A DNA stretch of 64,000 nucleotides from G963555815 sp965249615 [NCBI: bacterium] (GTDB lineage Bacteria; UBA8248; JACPRG01), in contig CBDFMI010000006.1 in assembly GCA_965249615.1 (NCBI GenBank), positions 806,001 through 870,000 on the forward strand, in the 5' to 3' direction. Positions 56,875 through 63,292 of the stretch are shown in pieces; position 1 is the first letter of the stretch; each line of letters starts with the position of its first letter. Both the position numbers and the translations under genes were made by a program. The notes under the pieces were generated by a model. The model was not told the DNA's origin and searched no databases. It worked only from the letters and a program-made list of their open reading frames with translations.

Positions 56875-57841
56875 TTATCTCCACGGGGCCGTCGAGAGGC
56901 GCGACAAGAAGCTCATCGCCAATTCCAAGAAGCGGCGGTGGGAGCGTAAGAACTGTTGGGCCTCTGATCTGGGGCCATGCGCCAGGGAGATGACGCTGGC
57001 CATCCTGCGTTGGGAGGAAAGGCCGGAGTTCGACGTGGGGCTCTTGGCAAGATTCGAGGCAGGGTCTAAGGCGGAGACTCCGGCAATATCGAGGATCCAG
57101 GAGCTTGGCGTCAAGGTAGTAGAGACTCAGTTGGGCTTCACGCTCAAGGGGCGGAAGGGGGGCATTGTCCTCTCAGGGAAATGCGACGGGAAGGTTCTAA
57201 TAGAACGCGCCCGATACCCTTTCGACTACAAGACCGTGAGCCAGTTCGTCTTCCCCCGACTCAACACCGTCCAAGATTTCATGGACAGCCCCTTCCACAG
57301 AAAGTGGGTCCACCAACTGTGGTCCTACCTCATAGGGCATGGCCATGAGACGGGATTCCTTTGGCTGGACAACCTCATCGGGGAATGGAAATTCATTGAG
57401 ATTTCCCTGGACTACGGGGCCATGGAAGAACTGATCCAGCGATGCGAGACAGTCATGGACGCCGTGGCCGCCATCAGGGCAGGAGGGAAGGAGGAAGATC
57501 GTCTGCCCCCGTATCACATGGACCCGATGGTCTGCCAGACCTGTTGGGCGAAAAACAAGTTTTGCTTCCCGGGCCAGCAGTATGGGGGCGTGGGGTTTTG
57601 CACGGACCCAGAGAAGGTCGCTGTCGTCTCGGCCGAGCTAGACCGCCACCAGGAGATAAAACCCCTCTATCGAGAATACGACAGGCTCCATAACAGGCTA
57701 AAGGAGAGGTTCCGGGACACAGAGGGGCAGACCGTCATCGGGGACTACATCGTCCAAGGCCAGCCTCAACTTAAAATTGCGAGGCTCCAAGAAGAACAGC
57801 CCCAAGAGGAAGAGGGCAATGGCGGGCCCGTCCAGGCGTGA
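56858..57841 (+). CDS. PD-(D/E)XK nuclease with Cas4/AddB-like Fe-S cysteines
   Basis: A 327-residue exonuclease. Catalytic residues: Asp110 in LSGKCDGKV and Asp123-Tyr-Lys125 in PFDYKT. Four cysteines, Cys41 (GPCAREM) before the core and Cys226, Cys229, Cys236 after it (VCQTCWAKNKFC), give the split Fe-S arrangement of Cas4, AddB and related nucleases. It probably resects phage DNA ends for recombination or replication together with the preceding gene. There is no CRISPR array in the window, so a CRISPR role is unlikely. Confidence 0.8.
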   Translation: MSQLTDYLHGAVERRDKKLIANSKKRRWERKNCWASDLGPCAREMTLAILRWEERPEFDVGLLARFEAGSKAETPAISRIQELGVKVVETQLGFTLKGRKGGIVLSGKCDGKVLIERARYPFDYKTVSQFVFPRLNTVQDFMDSPFHRKWVHQLWSYLIGHGHETGFLWLDNLIGEWKFIEISLDYGAMEELIQRCETVMDAVAAIRAGGKEEDRLPPYHMDPMVCQTCWAKNKFCFPGQQYGGVGFCTDPEKVAVVSAELDRHQEIKPLYREYDRLHNRLKERFRDTEGQTVIGDYIVQGQPQLKIARLQEEQPQEEEGNGGPVQA

Positions 57842-57908
57842 CTGGTGGCCATCCTTGCGAGGAAACGTCTTCCAGAGCAGGGCGGACAACCCGCCAAAGG
57901 AGGTAAGC

Positions 57909-58169
57909 ATGGGAGCGGAAGAGAAAGGCCAACGGCTTTTTGAGCCCACAACCCCAACCGCTGTCCTGGAACCGCATGGTGAGAAGGAGCCCTGGGAACG
58001 TTCCGGGGATCCCATCCTCTGCCCACCCTTGGGCCCCTCTCCCTTGCTTGTCATGCTCAGAAAGCCCAAAAGACCCGCTCGAAGGAGGCGTGTTGTGGAC
58101 AAGCTGTTGACCACCATCCTTCTCATAGTCATTGGGATTCTCTGGGGAATCGTGAGGGGGTGGTGGTGA
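57909..58169 (+). CDS. Tail-anchored membrane protein upstream of the endolysin
   Basis: An 86-residue protein from ATG 57909 behind a perfect AGGAGGT site. A polar N-terminal half is followed by a basic stretch (RKPKRPARRRRVVDK) and one C-terminal helix (LLTTILLIVIGILWGIV). Its TGA overlaps the GTG of the endolysin gene. Position suggests a lysis role (pinholin or anchor), but it stands alone without family support. Confidence 0.55.
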   Translation: MGAEEKGQRLFEPTTPTAVLEPHGEKEPWERSGDPILCPPLGPSPLLVMLRKPKRPARRRRVVDKLLTTILLIVIGILWGIVRGWW

Positions 58170-58605
58170 AAACTACGCCAGTCTCCGTATTCAGGGCAAA
58201 GGGCAACCACGACCTCCTTGGTCTGTGTGTCTGGGGGAGGCCAGGGGGGAGCGGCTTGAGGCCCAGGTAGGGGTCGCCTGGGTCGTCAGGAATAGGGTGG
58301 TGAGCCCTGTCAAGTGGTGGGGGAAGACCTACCTGAACGTAATCCTGAAACGCTGGCAATTCTCGGCCTTCAATCACGGCGACCCGAACAGAGAAAAGAT
58401 GGCCTCGATTCCGCCTACCTCAAAAGACAAGGCCGTTAGACAGGCCCGGTGGGTTGCCTGGGGGGTTATCAGGGGGGACCTGAAGGACCCCACGAAGGGA
58501 GCCACTCACTACCACGACACCAGCATTAAGCCGCCAGAGTGGACCAAGAAGATGAAGAAGACCGTCCAGCTTGGGAGGCTGATTTTCTACAGGAGGGCAG
58601 CGTGA
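58166..58605 (+). CDS. SleB/CwlJ-type cell-wall hydrolase (endolysin), apparent frameshift
   Basis: Peptidoglycan hydrolase of the Hydrolase_2 family. The first frame, from GTG 58166, reads NHDLLGLCVWG; the second, from 58225, reads LGEARGERLEAQVGVAWVVRNRV and ends ATHYHDTSIKPPEW and LGRLIFYRR. Joined at the G run 58233-58237 they give the family block LCVWGEARGE with the catalytic glutamate; the run is one G short. Either the gene is inactive, the run varies, or the assembly missed a base. An internal GTG (58225) could still make most of the domain. Confidence 0.75.
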
Positions 58606-58606
58606 G

Positions 58607-58744
58607 ATGACCAAGGTTTTGTCTCATGGAGGTAATTGGGGGCTGAGGGGGAAGCGATACGGGATGGTCCAGGTTAGCAGAACCTCCCTGGACCATCTCT
58701 CCCCGAAGCCCCCCGCCCCACTTGAAGGAGTGATTGATGCCTAA
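58607..58744 (+). CDS. Small early phage protein
   Basis: A 45-residue frame (MTKVLSHGGNWGLRGKRYGM) starting one base after the endolysin stop and overlapping the next start. It could be a small real gene or chance. No family recognised. Confidence 0.35.
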   Translation: MTKVLSHGGNWGLRGKRYGMVQVSRTSLDHLSPKPPAPLEGVIDA

Positions 58745-59030
58745 GAAATCCAGAGACAAAGGGGCCCGCTGACTCCGCGAAGCGAAGGCTCTCTTGGAGA
58801 GCCTCGGAAATGGGGTCGCTACCTGCCACGGCACAGGCATGGAGGACGTGGAAGGAGGGGACCTTTGGGTGAATAAAAGCACCTTCATCCAGGTTCGTTG
58901 TGGCGCAGGTTCATACGTCCCAAGGGCTCTCTATAAGCATGTTGAGAAATGCCGTATTGCCCTTGTTAAGAGGGTAGGACCGAAGGATCGGAATTATCCA
59001 TGGTTGAAGATTGAAAGAATTGATCCATGA
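58737..59030 (+). pseudogene. Small phage protein interrupted by in-frame TGA
   Basis: ATG 58737 has AAGGAG upstream and reads MPKKSRDKGAR, then TGA at 58770-58772, then in the same frame LREAKALLESLGNGVATCHG, TFIQVRCGAGSYVPRALYKH and WLKIERIDP. The continuous frame of 97 residues looks like one gene with a CGA-to-TGA change. The second part could restart at TTG 58794. It overlaps the next start by four bases. Function unknown. Confidence 0.5.
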
Positions 59031-59377
59031 AAGCCAAAACTGCCACTCCGACACGCCTCATGTCCATCAAGGATGCCGCCTCCTACCTCGGGATCGGCAG
59101 GACGACGATGTACCACACAATAAAGAGAGCCTTCTGGCTATCGTTCAAGCGACACATATCCCGGGTCAAAGTAAGGCAAGGGAACTCAAGGCGGGGACAA
59201 GCGAGAAAAGGGCTTGCCCGAGGTGTGGCGATCCTCGGAGCGAGACGTGGTTTCGGCTATGCGGCAGCACGTCTTGACCACAAGGGAAAGGCCCTCTCTA
59301 GCCTTCTTGTGGAATCCAAAGACATAGGCTGGAAGTCCTTGTGGTTGTACCGCAAATACAACCCCCTTTTGGAGTGA
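59027..59377 (+). CDS. Excisionase/MerR-like HTH protein
   Basis: The N-terminus MSIKDAASYLGIGRTTMYHTIKRA (from residue 12) is the HTH_17-type DNA-binding helix pair found in excisionases. The remaining ~80 residues are basic and not recognisable, and another frame over 59180-59260 reads a zinc-ribbon-like CPRCGDPRSETWF, so the C-terminal part may be frameshifted. It is one of two such HTH genes near the integrase. Confidence 0.5.
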   Translation: MKAKTATPTRLMSIKDAASYLGIGRTTMYHTIKRAFWLSFKRHISRVKVRQGNSRRGQARKGLARGVAILGARRGFGYAAARLDHKGKALSSLLVESKDIGWKSLWLYRKYNPLLE

Positions 59378-59524
59378 GACATGTGGGCTGAGGGATAGCG
59401 AAGCTCCCCACGACTTCACGAGCGATCCCTTGGCGCCAGGGGATATGTCCGCCTGCTGTGCAAGGCGTGGCAAGAGAGGCCCTGTGGAAAACCCCGAACG
59501 AAATTTGCACATATAAGGCATTAA

Positions 59525-59654
59525 AGATCTAGATCTAGATCTAGATCTAGATCTAAGAACCAAGAACTAAGAAAAACCTAAGAACTAAAAGAATATCGTG
59601 TTTTTAAGATAAAGACCTTAAAAACACTCACCCCTAAAACCGAAGTTTTAGGGG
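59525..59654. promoter_or_regulatory. Candidate phage replication origin
   Basis: The 300-base gap before the 59678 gene has an AT-rich core. Five perfect AGATCT units lie at 59525-59554, then three AAGAAC-type units (59556-59592). GTGTTTTTAAG (59598-59608) pairs perfectly with CTTAAAAACAC (59617-59627), and CCCCTAAAAC (59631-59640) with GTTTTAGGGG (59645-59654). Iterons, AT-rich DNA and hairpins next to a replication-like gene are typical of origins. 59378-59524 shows nothing else. Confidence 0.5.
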
Positions 59655-59677
59655 GGCGCTAGATTTCAGGAATCGAG

Positions 59678-60091
59678 ATGGAAAGAATCAAAGGGACACA
59701 AGGCCGATACCCCGTGGAATTCGAGGTGTTCTGGAAGACCTACCCTAGAGACGAAGGGAAGCTCCAAGCCTTTAAGGAATGGAAAAGGCAAAAGCCAGAC
59801 AAAGAAAAAATACAGGACATCAATGAGGGGGTGGAGCATCGAAAGAAGGCGGAGGCCCAAGCTGAAAAGGAAGGTGAATTCTTCCCGGCTTGGCCTCACG
59901 CGGAGAGGTTTCTTAAACATAGACGTTGGGAGGATCGGTTCCCTTTGAAGGCCGAGAAGAGAGAGAAGCACGAAGAGGTCCCCAGGTGTCCCGAGTGCAA
60001 CACCTTGCTTTGCAATAACAGGGATTATGGGAACAGGTATTGCGCCGAATGCCGGGATGTGGTGCCTGTGGGAGAGGTTGTGTGGCGGTAG
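59678..60091 (+). CDS. Replication-type phage protein with zinc ribbon
   Basis: A 137-residue protein. The stretch FEVFWKTYPRDEGKLQAFKEWKRQKPD then FFPAWPHAERFLKHRRWED is the conserved end of phage replication initiator or helicase-loader proteins. It adds a C-terminal zinc ribbon (RCPECNTLL, YCAEC). No ATPase domain is present. It lies directly after the iteron/hairpin block, supporting a replication role. Confidence 0.62.
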   Translation: MERIKGTQGRYPVEFEVFWKTYPRDEGKLQAFKEWKRQKPDKEKIQDINEGVEHRKKAEAQAEKEGEFFPAWPHAERFLKHRRWEDRFPLKAEKREKHEEVPRCPECNTLLCNNRDYGNRYCAECRDVVPVGEVVWR

Positions 60092-60167
60092 AGAAGAAGC
60101 CCGACAGCTGTGAGCGGTGCAAAACGTCTGGACCCTCAGTCGGCGAAACGGGTATCTGGTGAAGCCC

Positions 60168-60455
60168 ATGCCTAACACTCAACAGCGTCTTGTCTCTATC
60201 CCGGAGGCCGCGAGGCTTCTGGGTATCGGCAAGACGAAGGCTTACGAGCTTGTGGCTCAGGGGTTCCTTCCAGTCGTGGAAATCGGCCGGGCCCGTAGGA
60301 TAGACTTATCTGACTTGGACAACCTCATCGAGTCGTTGAAGATCTACCACCAAAACGGGGAGGCCCAAAATGGCGGACAAGAGAAAACTGCCTCAAGGAG
60401 TATTCCGAAGGCCGGAAAGCAAAAATTTATGGATCGCCTACGACGGACGGCGTGA
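60168..60455 (+). CDS. Excisionase-type HTH protein
   Basis: A 95-residue protein from ATG 60168: LVSIPEAARLLGIGKTKAYELVAQGFLPVVEIGRARRIDLSDLDNLIESL is a complete HTH_17 excisionase domain. It overlaps the integrase gene by 86 bases and precedes it, the usual place for the directionality factor that lets the integrase excise the prophage. A longer open frame to 60117 has no site. Confidence 0.78.
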   Translation: MPNTQQRLVSIPEAARLLGIGKTKAYELVAQGFLPVVEIGRARRIDLSDLDNLIESLKIYHQNGEAQNGGQEKTASRSIPKAGKQKFMDRLRRTA

Positions 60456-61482
60456 GAGCGTCGGGTCCCCTGGACTCGAAGACGCTAAACGCCTTCTCTC
60501 GATCCGTAAATCCCAAGCCATCCAGGGGACACTCGGGGTGGTTGATCTCAAGAATGTTTCTTTCGAAGACCTCGCGGAGCTACTCGTCGGGGACTACCGA
60601 GCCAACGACAAGAAGAACCTAAAGAGGGTGATGGGGATTGTGGGACGGCTGTGGGATTTCTTCGGCAAGGATAAAGCCGTGGCCATCACCACCGAAAAAG
60701 TCAACTCCTTCATCGCTTTCAGGAAAGGGCAGACCACAAGGACAGGCAGGACCCCTACGAATGCCACCATCAATCGGGAACTGTCGGCCCTCAAGCGGAT
60801 GTTTTCCCTGGGGCAGAAGGCCGACCGGGTGCTGAAGGTTCCATACATTCCCAAGCTGGCAGAAAACAATGCTCGAGAAGGCTTCTTCGAACAGGACGAA
60901 TTCACGTTGATTAAGGGGGCTCTCCCTGCGTCGTTGAGGCTCTTAGCAACAGCCGCCTACTACACGGGCATGAGGGCGGGAGAGCTTCTAGACCTTCAAT
61001 GGCCAGCTATCGACCTGATAGACGGAAGAATATCTCTTGCGCCAGGGGACACGAAGAATGGGCAGGGGCGCACGGTGTTTATGAGCCCTGAGCTTCTTGA
61101 GGGTATGAGGGCTCAGAAGGACGACCTGGACAGGAATCACCCTGGGTGCCCCTGGGTCTTTCATAGGACCGGGAAGCGCATTAAATCCTACAAAGAAGGG
61201 TGGGCGACAGCTTGTAGAAGGGTAGGGCTTGAGGGAAAGATGTTTCACGACCTCCGACGAACAGCGGTGAGGAACATGGTCAGAGCGGGCGTCCCCGAGA
61301 TAGTGGCAATGAGAGTGTCAGGCCACAGGACGCGCTCAGTCTTCGACCGCTACAACATCGTGAGCGAAGGGGACTTGGCGCGAGCGGCTCAGCTGGTCGG
61401 GTCTTTCCATGGGGCTGAAAAAGGCGGGACTCTCGAGAAGGCCGAGGGGATCGTGGCGGCCGCGCAGGGGCAAGATGAATAG
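60370..61482 (+). CDS. Tyrosine integrase
   Basis: Site-specific recombinase, 370 residues, that joins attP to the tRNA-Leu 3' end. N-terminal arm-binding and SAM-like core-binding domains are followed by the catalytic domain with Arg202 (TGMRAGE), His293-x-x-Arg296 (HDLRRTA), His319 (SGHRT) and nucleophile Tyr328 (DRYNIV), all intact. It lies 81 bases from attR and points at it. Repeats of TTCACAGT between gene and attR may be arm sites. Confidence 0.95.
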   Translation: MADKRKLPQGVFRRPESKNLWIAYDGRRESVGSPGLEDAKRLLSIRKSQAIQGTLGVVDLKNVSFEDLAELLVGDYRANDKKNLKRVMGIVGRLWDFFGKDKAVAITTEKVNSFIAFRKGQTTRTGRTPTNATINRELSALKRMFSLGQKADRVLKVPYIPKLAENNAREGFFEQDEFTLIKGALPASLRLLATAAYYTGMRAGELLDLQWPAIDLIDGRISLAPGDTKNGQGRTVFMSPELLEGMRAQKDDLDRNHPGCPWVFHRTGKRIKSYKEGWATACRRVGLEGKMFHDLRRTAVRNMVRAGVPEIVAMRVSGHRTRSVFDRYNIVSEGDLARAAQLVGSFHGAEKGGTLEKAEGIVAAAQGQDE

Positions 61483-61489
61483 CCCGCGT

Positions 61490-61541
61490 TTCACAGTTCG
61501 TTCACAGTTGCCCACCCGCGAAGGGGACTTTTGTTTCACAG
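61490..61541. promoter_or_regulatory. Candidate integrase arm-type sites next to attR
   Basis: TTCACAGTTCGTTCACAGT (61490-61508) and a third TTCACAGT (61534-61541) lie between integrase and attR. The 19-mer recurs at 25971-25989, and similar ATCACA/TCACAGT words occur inside attL near 23896-23915. Confidence 0.45.
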
Positions 61542-61563
61542 TCCCACGCAACTTATTGAATTG

Positions 61564-61651
61564 TGGTGCCGGGGGCGGGAGTCGAACCCGCACGGGGGTT
61601 GCCCCCCGGGGGATTTTGAGTCCCCTGCGTCTTCCATTCCGCCACCCCGGC
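61564..61651 (-). tRNA. tRNA-Leu(CAA), host; its 3' part is attR
   Basis: 88 bases on the minus strand including encoded CCA: acceptor GCCGGGG/CCCCGGC, long variable arm, T loop TTCGACT and anticodon CAA. The first 60 window bases (61564-61623) equal attL. Because the repeat covers the 3' part, integration leaves a working tRNA gene at this end. Confidence 0.94.
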
Positions 61652-61683
61652 TTTCTGGGTCGCCTAGCTTACACTACGCCTCC

Positions 61684-61947
61684 TTACCGGGTGAAGAGAT
61701 AGGCGACGAAAGTCCCCCCTAAGACGACGACCGCCCCCCAGACAATCCGGCCCTCCGTCTTCTTCGCCCGCAGCCAGTCTTCGCGGGATTCATAGCCGCC
61801 GAAATTTTCAGAGCCCCCTTCGCGTCGTTCTGAGAAGTTTCGGAGTCCAAAATAGAGGGTCACGAGGAGGAGATAGACGAGGGCCCCCGGTCTGCCTCCC
61901 AGGCCGGCGCTCACGAGGAGGCCTATCAGCACTAGGCAGCCGAACAT
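61684..61947 (-). CDS. Small membrane protein, host
   Basis: An 87-residue protein with about three hydrophobic stretches (LVLIGLLVSAGLGG, ALVYLLLVTLYFGL, RIVWGAVVVLGGTFVAYLF) separated by a charged loop. No family recognised. It lies just behind the tRNA gene and runs in the same direction. The 171 bases upstream of it hold no convincing gene. Confidence 0.55.
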   Translation of the reverse strand: MFGCLVLIGLLVSAGLGGRPGALVYLLLVTLYFGLRNFSERREGGSENFGGYESREDWLRAKKTEGRIVWGAVVVLGGTFVAYLFTR

Positions 61948-62118
61948 GACCGCCAGGCTGAAAAGCCCCTCTCCGCGGGGAAGCGCCTCAGTTGATTCTT
62001 CAAAGGAGAAAGATGGAGGAAAGAGAAATGGCCCAAAAGATGTTCGTGTAAGTTCACCAGTGGATCACCGTCACTTCTAACCGAAACGCGCAGGCCGCAA
62101 CATCTGGCCCGGGCCTGC

Positions 62119-62346
62119 CTACGAGCCGGTCGTCTCTTCATTCCTGCCGCCCGGGCGTCCGGCCTTCGGGGGCCCTCCGATGACGTGCCCATGTATCTTG
62201 AGACCGGCCTTAATCAGGCAAAGGGCGAGGAGGCCGTCCCCGATCAGCTCTATGGCCCCGATCCCCGAAAAGATGAAAACAAGGGAGAGCAGGGTCAGAA
62301 ACATCCACACGAGAGATCTAAGGACTCGCCGTCGATTCATTTCCAC
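62119..62346 (-). CDS. Small membrane protein, host
   Basis: A 75-residue protein with two hydrophobic segments (LVWMFLTLLSLVFIFSGIGAIELIG and LLALCLIKAGLKI) and a basic, glycine-rich tail. No family recognised; divergent from the next gene. Confidence 0.5.
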   Translation of the reverse strand: MEMNRRRVLRSLVWMFLTLLSLVFIFSGIGAIELIGDGLLALCLIKAGLKIHGHVIGGPPKAGRPGGRNEETTGS

Positions 62347-62528
62347 GCTCTTCGCAAGGGATCTCCGCCGCCTGGACTCGATTATAGATCACGGGACCGC
62401 TGAATCAGTCCTCCTCCCGTGTGGGGGTCTGAAAGGGAACCCCCCGGCTCCGGGCCTGCTGGCACTTGGAGATCGACCCGGCATGATAGAATGCAGCGTG
62501 TGGGATGTACTTTTAAGGGAAAGGGAAC

Positions 62529-63200
62529 ATGCCTCAGCCCATCGTTCAGAAGACGCTCTATGTCCTGAAGACTTATCTTCGGGACTATCCCATCTCAAAC
62601 GGCAGCTGGCAGTACTTCGACAAGTACGGTGTCCTTCAGCAGCCATGGTCCGTCCGCGACGACAAACAGGCCTTTGTCTTTCGCACAGATGAGGGGGAAG
62701 GGCGATTAAACGCCCTCATCGTGAGCTACTACGACCCGGGAGAGCCCGGGGCCAAGAAAAAGAAGGCGGCTGAGGAGGAGGACGAGGTTGAGAAGCCGGC
62801 TGTCCAGGTCCTGCTGCCTTATATCAATGCGGTCGCCTGGTATCCGGAAGGGCAGGATGCCACGAATCCTTACGCCGAGGAGACTTTTCACTTCTTTCAC
62901 CCAGCGGGGAGCGGTCGATTTGTAGGGGGTCACTTCCAGGGTGGCATCGGACATTGGATGGAGAAGCGCGACGAGCTTAGGTCGTCAGCGGAGCGCCTGA
63001 CGGATGTGCAGCTGGAGCGTCTGAAGGAGATTCAAGACCCCAAGGTGCAAGAGGCCATCGCCGAGGTCTTTACGAACGCGTCTCCTTTGGGCAAGGAGGA
63101 GTTCCAGACGGGTCTGGAAGCTGTTCTTAAGTCGACGGCTCACATCCGGCCCTACTGGAAGACGCTCGATATCTATGAGATGCCAAAGGGGTTCAAGTAA
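62529..63200 (+). CDS. Conserved hypothetical protein, host
   Basis: A 223-residue soluble protein beginning PQPIVQKTLYVLKTYLRDYP after AAGGGAAAGGGAAC. It has a lysine/glutamate-rich insert near residue 75 and a helix-rich end (AERLTDVQLERLKEIQDPKVQEAIAEVF). No domain is recognised, no signal or membrane segment is visible. It precedes the molybdoenzyme gene by 92 bases. Confidence 0.6.
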   Translation: MPQPIVQKTLYVLKTYLRDYPISNGSWQYFDKYGVLQQPWSVRDDKQAFVFRTDEGEGRLNALIVSYYDPGEPGAKKKKAAEEEDEVEKPAVQVLLPYINAVAWYPEGQDATNPYAEETFHFFHPAGSGRFVGGHFQGGIGHWMEKRDELRSSAERLTDVQLERLKEIQDPKVQEAIAEVFTNASPLGKEEFQTGLEAVLKSTAHIRPYWKTLDIYEMPKGFK

Positions 63201-63292
63201 CAATTTTGGCCGACACCTCCCCAGAGAGTATTTTCGAGGCGGGGTAGTTGTCAGGCTGAGATAGCGTTTTTGATCTGACAGGAGAGAGGCCC

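Larger units (their letters stand above)
23708..61623. mobile_element. Temperate podovirus-like prophage integrated in tRNA-Leu(CAA)
   Basis: The element is bounded by a perfect 60-bp direct repeat (23708-23767 and 61564-61623) that matches the 3' part of the tRNA-Leu gene. A tyrosine integrase with an excisionase lies next to attR. The interior holds terminase, portal, capsid, tail, ejection, lysis, repressor and replication-type genes in blocks. Virion genes are T7-like, but control is lambda-like, and no phage RNA polymerase or DNA polymerase was found. Several genes carry apparent lesions (34.5, 36.3, 58.2 and 58.8 kb), so activity is uncertain. Confidence 0.92.

Noticed and set aside
56858-57841. 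CRISPR-associated Cas4
   Set aside because: No repeat-spacer array, Cas1 or Cas2 is seen. Phage recombination nucleases share the same Fe-S PD-(D/E)XK fold.
61932-62192. 86-codon leftward frame between the two small host membrane genes
   Set aside because: It overlaps both neighbours, is arginine-rich with no ribosome site, and looks like a chance frame in GC-rich DNA.
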